Shown here piece by piece: positions 34,649 through 42,751 of a stretch of 64,000 nucleotides of DNA. Source of the DNA: Cacconaster sp045601245 (GTDB lineage Bacteria; Bacteroidota; Bacteroidia; Bacteroidales; UBA932); contig JAZRZH010000001.1 in assembly GCA_045601245.1 (NCBI GenBank), forward strand, positions 107,677-171,676, read 5' to 3'. The position numbers and the translations under genes are program-made. Each line of letters opens with the position of its first letter. The first letter of the stretch is position 1. The notes beneath the pieces were generated by a model, which searched no databases, was not told where the DNA came from, and worked only from the letters and a program-made list of their open reading frames with translations.

Positions 34649-35946
34649 AGTGAATTGTCAGTCATCTGAATGCCGTATTTGTACTCTATTATTTTCAATT
34701 GCATCATATAACGGTATTTTGCCTGGAGGTATTCCGCTTCTGACCGCTTCAGATTGCTGTGGGATATGAAATATTCAGTATCGGGGATTGATCCGCCGCC
34801 GAACTTAAGGAACGCGGTATCATATGCGCTACGGGCTGCATTCAACTTGCTGACAGCTGCTACGAGGTTCTCGTACAACCCGGATGTTCCCACTGCATCT
34901 GAGTAAATCTCCGCTTTCACCCGTTTCCTGATCTTCTCTACTTCCAATTCATCCTGCCGCACTTTGGCCGATGCGTTTCTCAAGTTCCGGATTGCTTCGG
35001 ATCCGTTGAGAATCGGAATAGTAATGCTGATCCCCAGACTTGCATTGCCGTTGCCGGCCATCTGTTTCCTGAATGATCCATTTGAGATGTTTCCATAATA
35101 TGAACCGTATCCTCCGGAAATAGACAGGGCAGGCAGCATTGCCAGCCCTGCGGCCCGGCATCCACCCCTGTCGGCAGCGAGTGTTGCTTCGGCAGCTTGT
35201 ATTTCAGGGCTTTCCCACTTGCTGACCAGCATCAGAAGCCTGCTGGTATCCGGAGCTTCAATAAGATCTTCCGTCGGAGGAATGATTATCAGCTCCTCCT
35301 CCGGCGGGAGATCCAGATAGCTTTTCAATGTCATCCTGGCAATATTCATTTTCCCAGATGCGTCAGTCACTTCTGCTTTTTCACTGGCGGCCTGAGCTTC
35401 CATCCCGGCAATCAGGTGTTCGGAAATGGTCCCTGCGGCTATTTTCTTGCGGGATTCGTCGAGTTTTCGTGATATCTCTTCAAGGTTCTTGTTTGCGGTT
35501 TCGAGAACCTGCTCCGCAAGCAGGAGCTCGAGATACGCACCGGTTACTTTGATGACGATTTCGGAACGGGCAAGTTCCATGGCTGCTTCTGCTTCTGAAA
35601 TGAACATCTTCCTTTGACAATTGACCGAACGGGCCTTTATCAGTTCATTCAGATTCAGAGTCGCGCTGGCTGAAAGAGATGCGGTGTAATTCATCCTGTT
35701 GTCGATGATAAGAAGTTCCTGCATATCCACGGATCGTCCCCAGCCGAAATCATTGCCTGCGGATACATAGACGGAGGGAAGCCAGTCGAGATGCTGAAGT
35801 GATGCTTCTTCACGGCACCTGCGTAACTGAAGGCTGCTTTGTTTCAGCCCGGGGTCACACTCGATGGCCCGTGAAATGCAGTCTGCAAGGCTCAATGCCT
35901 TCGACTGAAGGAACATCAGCATTATCGATATGGCAACCCCCGTCAT
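34645..35946 (-). CDS. TolC-family outer-membrane efflux protein
   Basis: A 433-residue protein from the ATG at 35946: a short hydrophobic leader (MTGVAISIMLMFLQSKA), then two repeats of the outer-membrane-efflux fold. Each has long amphipathic helices and strand segments (for example YTASLSASATLNLNELIKAR and NASLGISITIPILNGSEAIR). The pre-barrel motif LSLADCISRAIECDPGLKQS is typical of TolC/OprM proteins. It lies 10 nt after the short double-glycine peptide gene and overlaps the adaptor gene by 4 nt. It probably provides the outer-membrane exit for the peptides. Confidence 0.92.
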   Translation of the reverse strand: MTGVAISIMLMFLQSKALSLADCISRAIECDPGLKQSSLQLRRCREEASLQHLDWLPSVYVSAGNDFGWGRSVDMQELLIIDNRMNYTASLSASATLNLNELIKARSVNCQRKMFISEAEAAMELARSEIVIKVTGAYLELLLAEQVLETANKNLEEISRKLDESRKKIAAGTISEHLIAGMEAQAASEKAEVTDASGKMNIARMTLKSYLDLPPEEELIIIPPTEDLIEAPDTSRLLMLVSKWESPEIQAAEATLAADRGGCRAAGLAMLPALSISGGYGSYYGNISNGSFRKQMAGNGNASLGISITIPILNGSEAIRNLRNASAKVRQDELEVEKIRKRVKAEIYSDAVGTSGLYENLVAAVSKLNAARSAYDTAFLKFGGGSIPDTEYFISHSNLKRSEAEYLQAKYRYMMQLKIIEYKYGIQMTDNSL

Positions 35947-35956
35947 AGAACAAAAA

Positions 35957-36118
35957 TTAACGTACTTTAAGGAGTGAGAACAGGGATGTGAATACCCTTG
36001 CAATAACGCCCGCTACATAGCCAAGCATATAGAGCGCTTCCTGGGCACCTTTGTCAACTCCGCCAACGATACCGAGCATCTCGGCCTCGTCCATTGCTGT
36101 CAAGCCGTTGTATCTCAT
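35957..36118 (-). CDS. Double-glycine leader peptide 2 (bacteriocin-like precursor)
   Basis: A 53-residue open frame. Residues 1-20 are a leader ending MDEAEMLGIVGG, which matches the double-glycine pattern (E at -8, M at -7, I at -4, GG at -2/-1). The predicted mature peptide has 33 residues (VDKGAQEALYMLGYVAGVIA and on). It is hydrophobic, with a basic end (LLKVR) and the GxxxG motif G-Y-V-A-G. A strong Shine-Dalgarno GGAGG lies 7 nt upstream, unusual in Bacteroidota. It is 14 nt downstream of the first peptide gene. The C39 transporter next door would be expected to cleave after GG. It may act as a toxin, a two-peptide partner or a signal. Confidence 0.82.
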   Translation of the reverse strand: MRYNGLTAMDEAEMLGIVGGVDKGAQEALYMLGYVAGVIARVFTSLFSLLKVR

Positions 36119-36125
36119 AGCTTTT

Positions 36126-36130
36126 CCTCC
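36126..36130 (-). promoter_or_regulatory. Strong Shine-Dalgarno for double-glycine peptide 2
   Basis: GGAGG on the minus strand, 7 nt before the ATG at 36118. Bacteroidota genes rarely use such a site; here it supports the short frame as a real gene. Confidence 0.6.
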
Positions 36131-36132
36131 AA

Positions 36133-36315
36133 TTAAAGGATCTTGACGGCAAAGCCGTCGGCAAACCCCTTGATGACCTTAGGGATGTAGTCGGCGATAA
36201 AGTTGATGACATACTTCACCTTCGTGACGATGGTATCGAAAGATGATCCACCTCTGATCTGGAGCTCGGAAGAATCCATTTCCAACAGCCCCAATCCTAA
36301 CATTTTTTCTTCCAT
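36133..36315 (-). CDS. Double-glycine leader peptide 1 (bacteriocin-like precursor)
   Basis: From the ATG at 36315 the precursor has 60 residues: a 23-residue leader ending MDSSELQIRGG and a 37-residue mature peptide beginning SSFDTIVTKVKYVINFIADY. The mature part is amphipathic, slightly cationic (five Lys, three Asp) and contains GxxxG (G-F-A-D-G) near its C-terminus. The frame stays open to a GTG at 36384 inside the transporter gene, which would give a 46-residue leader. The ATG is preferred because its leader length is typical. The leader has ELxIxGG, one residue shorter than the textbook ELxxIxGG. Confidence 0.8.
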   Translation of the reverse strand: MEEKMLGLGLLEMDSSELQIRGGSSFDTIVTKVKYVINFIADYIPKVIKGFADGFAVKIL

Positions 36316-36365
36316 TTCTTTGGCTTTTATCAGTTGGTCCGGACTTGGTATCAGGTGTCCGGTAA

Positions 36366-38450
36366 TCACCTGCTGAGTGCGCACTCATTCATATTTATCA
36401 GATTATCTGCTATTGCCGCATTGTCGTTGCGGTGCGTTATCATCACCACGGTTCCTCCTGCGTCGCGGAACCGCCGGGCCATTTCGAGGATGTATGCCTG
36501 CGACTCATGGTCCAGAGATGACGTGGCTTCGTCCAGGATCAAAATTTTCGGTTTCCTGTACAGAGCCCTGGCGAGAGCCAGCCGCTGCCGTTGTCCGCCC
36601 GATAACAGAGCCCCGCGTTCTCCTATGGCGGTCAGTATTCCCATAGGCAGTCCGGTGATGAAGGTCTCCAGTCCTAAGGATCTGATGATTTCCGATACGC
36701 TCTCCAGATCGGGGTCCCGGCCGCTTCCAGTGATGTTTTCCAGTACGGAGCGGTTCATAAGTACCGGCTCCTGGGGGACGATTGATATATAGTCGCGCCA
36801 TTGCGAAATGCCGGTCAGCGAAATGTCGGTGCCATTGACAAGTATTTTCCCGGAGCAGGGCTTGTAGTCCCGCATCAGAAGTGCTGCGAGCGAACTCTTT
36901 CCGCATCCGCTTTCTCCTCTGACGGCGGTGATCTTTCCGGCCGGAATGGTGATGTTCAGGTTGTCAATCAGTTTCGGGCAACCTGGATATGAGAAGCATA
37001 CGTCTTTGAAAACTATCTCCTCCGCCTTGCCGGGCACCGGCAGCGATCCTCCTTCTTCCTCAGGCTCCAGCATCGTGATATCCCTGAGTCTTTCGAGTGA
37101 TATCTTCGCCTCGTTCAGGCCGTCGCTGATGTCTGACAAACTCGAAAGGGGTGAGGAGAAGTATGCCATCAGCGAATAGAATGACACCAGTTCACCGGTC
37201 GTCAGTTCCCCGCGCAGTACGAAGAAAGAGCCGCAGAGCAGCACGGTCAGCATCATTGCTCCCGACAGGGCTTCGCCCGCAGTTGAGAATATGCTTATGC
37301 ATTTGCCACCTTTGAACAGACTGCCGCAGAATGTGGCGTATCTGCGTTCCAGATTGAGGAAGGCATTTCCGCTCCGGTCGAAATATTTCAGGGTCCGCAC
37401 AGCTGAGATACATTCGACACTCTGTTCCTCAAAGGCCGCGGCGTCCTCAATCACACGCCGTTTGACGCGTCTGTTGGTGTGGTCGGATATGACGAACAGC
37501 AGTATGTACAGCGGGATGAATGCCATCGTGATAAGGGCGAGCTTCCGGTTGTAGTGTACCATAAGGGCGGCGGAGGCCGTCAGGACAGTGACTCCTGTCA
37601 GAATCGACGTGACCCCCTGGATCAGGAAGTTGCGGACTTTAACTGCATCCGGTATTCTGGAGTTCAGTTCTCCAGTGCTCCGGTGCGAAAAGAACCCGAC
37701 CGGAAGTTTGAAGAGGCTCCGGAGATAGTTCAGTATCAGGCTGCCGTCTATCCTGATGCCTGCCCTGAGGGCGAACATCGATCGTCCGTAGCCCACGATA
37801 AGGCTGAATACGGTCAGAGCGGCCATCATCAAGCCCGCCTTCGCAAGGGCTGTCCCGTCGCCCGAGGGCAATACGCAGTCGATGATGTGCTGAAGGAAAA
37901 CGGCAGTAAAGATTCCTGAGAGGATAGTGACAAAAGATCCGAGCAGAGCCAGGATGAAGTCCTGCGGATAGCAAGCAAGAATGAGAAATAACTGCCTCAT
38001 AGAGGAGGCGGTGTGTCGGACGTTCACCGCTCTGCCCGGATCCGGGGTCATTATGATAAGGTATCCACTCCATAATTCACGGAGTTTTGCAGGCTTTATT
38101 CTGATATGCCGGCCCTCTGCCGGGTCCATTATTATGGCACGGCCCCTGCGGAAACCGTACAATACCACAAAGTGAAGGTCGCCATTCTCCTTGACAAAGT
38201 GCAGGATAGCTGGGGTGTCAAGCCCTTTCAAGGCACTGATGTCCCTGTCGGTGGATTTGTATCCTCCGGCGTCGAAGCCGAGCGTCCTGCATGCGTCGAT
38301 GATACCCTTTGCGGAGGTGCCGAGACTGCCTGTCCCCGAGGCCTCCCTTATGATTGTCAACGGGATATCCTGTCCGTAATGGCGGGCCAGAGAGCAGATG
38401 CAGGCCGCTCCACAGTCTGTTATGTCGTGTTGTCTGATGTCAGTTTTCAT
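36366..38450 (-). CDS. Peptidase-containing ABC transporter (C39) for double-glycine peptides
   Basis: A 694-residue bacteriocin-type exporter (PCAT). The N-terminal C39 cysteine protease domain (1-130) has C13 in QHDITDCGAACICS, H93 in GDLHFVVLYG and D109 in IMDPAEG. The membrane domain (about 155-440) has six helices. The C-terminal ATPase has Walker A GESGCGKSS, signature LSGGQRQRLALARAL, Walker B ILILDEATSSLD and the switch histidine in VMITHRND. Such proteins remove the double-glycine leader and export the peptide. The two precursor genes lie immediately downstream and the adaptor and channel genes follow, making a complete type I-like export route. Confidence 0.95.
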   Translation of the reverse strand: MKTDIRQHDITDCGAACICSLARHYGQDIPLTIIREASGTGSLGTSAKGIIDACRTLGFDAGGYKSTDRDISALKGLDTPAILHFVKENGDLHFVVLYGFRRGRAIIMDPAEGRHIRIKPAKLRELWSGYLIIMTPDPGRAVNVRHTASSMRQLFLILACYPQDFILALLGSFVTILSGIFTAVFLQHIIDCVLPSGDGTALAKAGLMMAALTVFSLIVGYGRSMFALRAGIRIDGSLILNYLRSLFKLPVGFFSHRSTGELNSRIPDAVKVRNFLIQGVTSILTGVTVLTASAALMVHYNRKLALITMAFIPLYILLFVISDHTNRRVKRRVIEDAAAFEEQSVECISAVRTLKYFDRSGNAFLNLERRYATFCGSLFKGGKCISIFSTAGEALSGAMMLTVLLCGSFFVLRGELTTGELVSFYSLMAYFSSPLSSLSDISDGLNEAKISLERLRDITMLEPEEEGGSLPVPGKAEEIVFKDVCFSYPGCPKLIDNLNITIPAGKITAVRGESGCGKSSLAALLMRDYKPCSGKILVNGTDISLTGISQWRDYISIVPQEPVLMNRSVLENITGSGRDPDLESVSEIIRSLGLETFITGLPMGILTAIGERGALLSGGQRQRLALARALYRKPKILILDEATSSLDHESQAYILEMARRFRDAGGTVVMITHRNDNAAIADNLINMNECALSR

Positions 38451-38462
38451 AGTTGCTGTCCG

Positions 38463-38513
38463 TCAATCTGTAATACAGGGGAGCGGCTCTCTCTCCTCAA
38501 TATCCTTCTTCAT
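38463..38513 (-). CDS. Possible 16-residue leader peptide ORF upstream of the C39 transporter
   Basis: ATG to TGA encodes MKKDIEEREPLPCITD in the 75-base gap between the small membrane protein gene and the transporter. It is spanned by a 9-bp inverted repeat (38478-38523) whose right arm ends just before its ATG. It could be a chance frame, a leader peptide or a minimal signal; there is no homology evidence. Confidence 0.25.
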   Translation of the reverse strand: MKKDIEEREPLPCITD

Positions 38514-38523
38514 ACCGCTCCCC
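38478..38523. repeat. 9-bp perfect inverted repeat upstream of the C39 transporter
   Basis: GGGGAGCGG (38478-38486) and CCGCTCCCC (38515-38523) enclose 28 bases. In the minus-strand transcript they can form a GC-rich stem that begins 27 nt before the transporter ATG. No T-tract follows, so an mRNA-stability or translation-control element is more likely than a terminator. Confidence 0.5.
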
Positions 38524-38525
38524 GC

Positions 38526-38681
38526 TTACATAAATACAAAAAGCATAGGGATAAACATCGCGCTGGTCAGTGCTATGGTAATGATATATACGATCTTAAG
38601 GATTCTGGTGTTGTGTGGCAGAAGGCCTTCGACCGTCATCTTCATATCCTCGATGTGAGGTGTGCTGTCAGCGTGTCTCAT
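38526..38681 (-). CDS. Small single-pass membrane protein, candidate immunity/accessory protein
   Basis: From the ATG at 38681 the protein has 51 residues: a polar N-terminus (about 26 residues) and one C-terminal transmembrane helix (ILKIVYIITIALTSAMFIPM). It is the first gene before the C39 transporter, on the same strand. Small membrane proteins in bacteriocin loci often give self-immunity, but there is no sequence identity to support that here. An in-frame extension to 38750 has no ATG and crosses the predicted promoter region. Confidence 0.6.
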   Translation of the reverse strand: MRHADSTPHIEDMKMTVEGLLPHNTRILKIVYIITIALTSAMFIPMLFVFM

Positions 38682-38705
38682 TTCCCTTGGCGTTTGATTC
38701 GGACG

Positions 38706-38742
38706 CAAAGGAAATACGTATCCGCAAGGATGCGGGTACAAA
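38706..38742 (-). promoter_or_regulatory. Candidate promoter with embedded imperfect palindrome for the peptide-export operon
   Basis: On the minus strand TTCCTTTG (38706-38713, one mismatch to TAnnTTTG) lies 24 nt before the ATG at 38681, and a TTTG lies at 38739-38742. The spacer of 25 is longer than usual and is almost filled by an imperfect palindrome (38718-38739; arms GTATCCGCA and TGCGGGTAC with one wobble). A repressor or activator site is plausible. Confidence 0.4.
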
Positions 38743-38789
38743 TCCGGCAAGATTTCAGGGACAGGGAGTTTTTTGTGCTCCCAAAAAAA

Positions 38790-39275
38790 TTAGAAAAGTG
38801 ATTTCAAATACGGAAAAAACGTTTTTGCTATATCCAGCATGAACGGATACAGCTTTGACTCAGCGAGTTTCTCTTTCGGAATAAAACCGGTGAGCTGATT
38901 GAGGGAATCTGCGAGATAGACCAGGAGGGCAACCAGAAGAATGAAGAGGAAGAGCGACAGCATCACTCCGAGAATCCGGTTGAGGAATCCCGCCGCCGTC
39001 GCATTGATCACTTTCTGAATTATATTGCCGAGCAGGTTGAGTACCAGCGCCACAGCGGCGAAGATAATCAGGAATGAAACGGCCTTTGCCCAGAAGGGCT
39101 CCAGCTTGACATATCCGAGCACCCAACCCGAAACGGGATCGGCGAATTTGAGCGAAAGCGTGATGCCGAGATAGATGACGGCAAAAGAGACTATCTGCTT
39201 GATCAGACCGTTCTTGATTCCGAAATACAGAGCCGGCATAAGGCAGACCAGAATAATGATATCTATTGTTCCCAT
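38790..39275 (-). CDS. CvpA family membrane protein
   Basis: A 161-residue protein with four hydrophobic helices, starting GTIDIIILVCLMPALYFGIK and containing the conserved GFLNRILGVML segment before helix four. It matches the CvpA/colicin V production family, inner-membrane proteins linked in several bacteria to envelope homeostasis and, in E. coli, to colicin V export. It lies upstream of the peptide-export locus on the same strand with 108 bases between. The family is widespread in Bacteroidales, so the proximity may be coincidental. Its promoter (39296-39326) is well defined. Confidence 0.88.
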   Translation of the reverse strand: MGTIDIIILVCLMPALYFGIKNGLIKQIVSFAVIYLGITLSLKFADPVSGWVLGYVKLEPFWAKAVSFLIIFAAVALVLNLLGNIIQKVINATAAGFLNRILGVMLSLFLFILLVALLVYLADSLNQLTGFIPKEKLAESKLYPFMLDIAKTFFPYLKSLF

Positions 39276-39295
39276 ATTATCTATAATCGAAGTCT

Positions 39296-39326
39296 CAAAA
39301 TTACTTATTTATCGTATCTTTGCAAA
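39296..39326 (-). promoter_or_regulatory. Predicted promoter for cvpA-like gene
   Basis: On the minus strand TTTG (39323-39326), 19 nt spacer and TAATTTTG (39296-39303): an ideal Bacteroidota promoter. It interleaves with the divergent ileS box at 39315-39322. Confidence 0.7.
39315..39322 (+). promoter_or_regulatory. Predicted -7 box for ileS
   Basis: TATCTTTG, a full TAnnTTTG match, 21 nt before the ileS ATG at 39344. No T-box-like leader is present. Confidence 0.6.
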
Positions 39327-39343
39327 TTCAAATAACTGCGCAT

Positions 39344-42300
39344 ATGAGTTTTCGTGAATATAAGAAACTCGACCTCGTCGAGATCAACAGTACCGTACTT
39401 GAAAAGTGGCAGCGCGGGAATGCGTTCGCCAGAAGTCTTGAACTGCGCGAAGGCGCACCCCGTTTCATTTTCCACGAGGGCCCTCCTTCCGCCAATGGAA
39501 TGCCGGGCATCCACCATGTGATGGCACGCTCCATCAAGGATGCGGTATGCCGCTACAAGACACAGAAGGGCTATCTGGTACAGCGCAAGGCCGGTTGGGA
39601 CACGCACGGACTTCCTGTCGAGCTCGGCGTCGAGAAGATGCTGGGTATCACCAAGGAGGACATCGGCAAGAAGATTTCAGTCGATGAATACAACTCCGCC
39701 TGCCGCAAGGAGGTGATGAAATACACCGCCAAGTGGCGCGAACTTACAGACCGCATCGGCTACTGGGTCGATATGGACAACCCATACATCACGTACGACA
39801 ACCACTATATCGAGACTCTCTGGTATCTGCTCAAAGATATTTATCAGAAGGGGTATCTCTACAAGGGATATACTATACAGCCGTATTCACCGGCTGCCGG
39901 CACCGGTCTCAGTTCGCACGAGCTCAACCAGCCTGGATGCTACCGGGATGTCAAGGACACCACCGCCACGGTGCAGTTCAAGGTGATCCGCAATGCAGCT
40001 TCGGAATTCCTCTTCGAGGGTACTGAACTTCCGGTTTATTTCATTGCCTGGACCACGACTCCGTGGACTTTGCCTTCCAATACCGCGCTCTGCGTCGGCC
40101 CGAAGATTGAATATCTCCGCGTAGAAAGCGTGAATCCCTATACAAAGGCTCCGGCTACCTATATTGTGGCCAAACCGCTACTCAATGCGCATTTCAATGA
40201 CAAGAACCCGTACAAGGTCATCGGGGGAGCAGTCCTCGGCAAGGACCTTGCGGGAATAGAATACGAACAGCTGATTCCTTGGATGAAGGCCGAAGCGGGC
40301 GCATTCAGGGTGATAACAGGCGACTATGTCACAACCGAGGACGGTACCGGTATCGTACACATCGCTCCAACATTCGGTGCGGATGATGACAAAGTTGCGA
40401 AGGCATATGGTATTCCACCGTTCTTCGTAGCGGACAAGGACGGATCCAACCAGCCTATGGTGGACCGCACCGGCCGCCTCTACCGCATTGAGGACCTCGA
40501 TCCGGAGTTCGTGAAGACCAGGGTTGACGTGGAGAAGTATTCGCAGTATGCCGGCCGCTATGTCAAGAACGCATACGACAGCACGCTTGCTCCGGATGCG
40601 CCTACGCTCGATATCGACATCTGCATGGACCTCAAGCAGCAGGGCATTGCATTCAAGATCGAGAAACACACCCACAACTATCCTCACTGCTGGCGTACCG
40701 ACAAGCCGGTGCTCTATTATCCGCTCGACTCGTGGTTCATCCGCGCTACGGCGGTGAAGGACAAGATGGTCGAGCTCAACAATACCATCAACTGGAAACC
40801 TCAGTCCACCGGAACCGGCCGTTTTGGCAAATGGCTCGAGAATATCCAGGACTGGAACCTCAGCCGCAGCCGCTACTGGGGCACTCCGCTCCCTATCTGG
40901 CGCACCGAGGATGGCGTGAAAGAGAAGTGCATAGGTTCGATTGCAGAACTCTACGATGAGCTCGAGAAGTCGGTCGCAGCCGGTATTATGGCAAGCAATC
41001 CACTCAAGGACAAGGGCTTCGTGCCAGGCGATTTCTCCAAGGAAAATTACGACCGGATTGATATCCACCGTCCTTACGTGGACGGATGGTTCCTCGTCAG
41101 CGAAGACGGACGCAAGATGGTACGTGAGAGGGACCTCATCGACGTCTGGTTCGACTCCGGTTCGATGCCATATGCACAGGAAGGTCTCGCAAAGGCCGAC
41201 AAGCCTGAATTCGGTCAGACGGCCGACTTCATCGCCGAAGGCGTGGACCAGACCCGCGGATGGTTCTACACACTTCACGCCATCAATACGATGGTCAGCG
41301 GCAAGTGCGCTTATAAAACCGTGATTTCCAACGGCCTTGTGCTGGACAAGGACGGCAACAAGATGAGCAAGCGTCTCGGCAATGCGGTCGATCCGTTCAA
41401 GGCCCTCGATGAATACGGCGCCGACTCTCTCCGCTGGTATATGCTGACCAACGCCCAGCCTTGGGACAATCTCAAATTTGACGAATCCGGCGTTGATGAG
41501 ATACGCCGCAAGTTCTTCGGAACACTCTACAATACATATTCGTTCTTCGCCCTCTACGCCAATGTGGACGGCTTCGATGCAACGGAGCCCGCAGTTGACG
41601 CATCCGAACTTCAGGAAATTGACCGCTGGCTCGTTTCCCTCCTTAACTCCCTTATCCTCAAGGTTGAGGCTTGCTATGAGGACTACGATATCACGACCGC
41701 CGGCCGCCTGATCCAGGATTTCGTCTGCGACGATCTCTCCAACTGGTACGTGAGACTCAACCGCAAGCGTTTCTGGGGTGGTGGAATGACCCGCAGCAAG
41801 CTCGCCGCATATCAGACCCTCTATGAGGCTCTCAAGACAGTCGCAGTGCTTGCGGCGCCTATCGCTCCATTCTTTATGGAACGTCTCTGGTGCGACCTCG
41901 TTCCGGGAGTAGAATCCGTTCATTTTGAAATGATGCCTGAGTGCTGCAAGGAAAGGATCGACACCGACCTCGAGGAGCGAATGGCTCTCGCACAGCAGTG
42001 CTGCTCGATGGTCCTTGCACTCCGCCGCAAGGTTAACATCAATGTCCGCAAGCCGCTTGCGAAGATTATCATCCCTGTAATCGACCCTAAGGTCCAGAAG
42101 CAGCTTGAGGCAGTCAAGCAGCTGATTCTCACCGAGGTCAATGTCAAGGAGGCCGAATTCATCCACGATACCACAGGTCTGATTACCAAGAAAATCAAGC
42201 CTAATTTCCGCAATCTCGGCAAGCGCTACGGCGCCCGCATGAAGGAAATCGCAGCCTATTTCGGCACAATGGACCAGCAGACTATCGCCGCAATCGAGGC

Positions 42301-42706
42301 TGCCGGCAACTACACCCTCACGCTTGAGGGCGGCCCTGTGGAGCTCGAGAAGGAGGATTACCAGATCACTTCTGAGGATATGCCGGGCTGGCTCGTCGCA
42401 ACCGAAGGTACACTTACCGTTGCGCTCGATGTGACTGTCACCGATGACCTGCGTCGCGAAGGTGTCGCCCGCGAACTCATCAACCGTATCCAGAATATCA
42501 GAAAGGAAAGCGGATTTGAAGTGATCGATCGCGTGAAGGTGACAATTGCCACAAACGCCGCCGTCCAGGAGGCAATAGCGCAGTTCGGAGGCTATGTGTG
42601 CGAACAGACTCTTGCCGAATCGGTGGATTTCGCTGATGCTCCGGCCAATGCGGTCGAAGTGGAATGGGAGGACGGAACTCTTGGTATTTCAGTCACAAGG
42701 GTGTGA
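39344..42706 (+). CDS. ileS: Isoleucyl-tRNA synthetase
   Basis: IleRS charges tRNA-Ile and edits valine. The 1120-residue class I synthetase has the HIGH-type motif in EGPPSANGMPGIHHVM (about 45-60), the CP1 editing domain (about 185-400, with WTTTPWTLPSNTALCVG), DVWFDSGSMP, the KMSKR motif in DGNKMSKRLGN, and a long anticodon-binding C-terminus without terminal zinc cysteines. This is the longer type found in Bacteroidota and eukaryotes. The ATG at 39344 is 21 nt after the -7 box; an upstream codon at 39320 lies on the promoter itself and is rejected. Confidence 0.98.
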   Translation: MSFREYKKLDLVEINSTVLEKWQRGNAFARSLELREGAPRFIFHEGPPSANGMPGIHHVMARSIKDAVCRYKTQKGYLVQRKAGWDTHGLPVELGVEKMLGITKEDIGKKISVDEYNSACRKEVMKYTAKWRELTDRIGYWVDMDNPYITYDNHYIETLWYLLKDIYQKGYLYKGYTIQPYSPAAGTGLSSHELNQPGCYRDVKDTTATVQFKVIRNAASEFLFEGTELPVYFIAWTTTPWTLPSNTALCVGPKIEYLRVESVNPYTKAPATYIVAKPLLNAHFNDKNPYKVIGGAVLGKDLAGIEYEQLIPWMKAEAGAFRVITGDYVTTEDGTGIVHIAPTFGADDDKVAKAYGIPPFFVADKDGSNQPMVDRTGRLYRIEDLDPEFVKTRVDVEKYSQYAGRYVKNAYDSTLAPDAPTLDIDICMDLKQQGIAFKIEKHTHNYPHCWRTDKPVLYYPLDSWFIRATAVKDKMVELNNTINWKPQSTGTGRFGKWLENIQDWNLSRSRYWGTPLPIWRTEDGVKEKCIGSIAELYDELEKSVAAGIMASNPLKDKGFVPGDFSKENYDRIDIHRPYVDGWFLVSEDGRKMVRERDLIDVWFDSGSMPYAQEGLAKADKPEFGQTADFIAEGVDQTRGWFYTLHAINTMVSGKCAYKTVISNGLVLDKDGNKMSKRLGNAVDPFKALDEYGADSLRWYMLTNAQPWDNLKFDESGVDEIRRKFFGTLYNTYSFFALYANVDGFDATEPAVDASELQEIDRWLVSLLNSLILKVEACYEDYDITTAGRLIQDFVCDDLSNWYVRLNRKRFWGGGMTRSKLAAYQTLYEALKTVAVLAAPIAPFFMERLWCDLVPGVESVHFEMMPECCKERIDTDLEERMALAQQCCSMVLALRRKVNINVRKPLAKIIIPVIDPKVQKQLEAVKQLILTEVNVKEAEFIHDTTGLITKKIKPNFRNLGKRYGARMKEIAAYFGTMDQQTIAAIEAAGNYTLTLEGGPVELEKEDYQITSEDMPGWLVATEGTLTVALDVTVTDDLRREGVARELINRIQNIRKESGFEVIDRVKVTIATNAAVQEAIAQFGGYVCEQTLAESVDFADAPANAVEVEWEDGTLGISVTRV

Positions 42707-42723
42707 TATTCCATACTTTTTAA

Positions 42724-42731
42724 TAACTTTG
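42724..42731 (+). promoter_or_regulatory. Predicted -7 box for the TraR/DksA gene
   Basis: TAACTTTG in the 45-base gap after ileS, 20 nt before the ATG at 42752. Confidence 0.55.
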
Positions 42732-42751
42732 AAATTTCAAACCTATCAGCA

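Noticed and set aside
35951..35959. TAATTTTTG before the TolC gene as a promoter
   Set aside because: The spacing between TA and TTTG is one base too long, it overlaps the peptide 2 stop, and the TolC gene is only 10 nt after that peptide gene.
38790..39275. CvpA-family gene as part of the peptide-export operon
   Set aside because: It has its own good promoter, a 108-base gap follows it, and cvpA homologues are present in most Bacteroidales without such loci.
40178..42166. 662-residue open frame antisense to ileS
   Set aside because: It is the mirror of a high-GC3 coding frame with no recognisable domain; ileS is unambiguous on the other strand.
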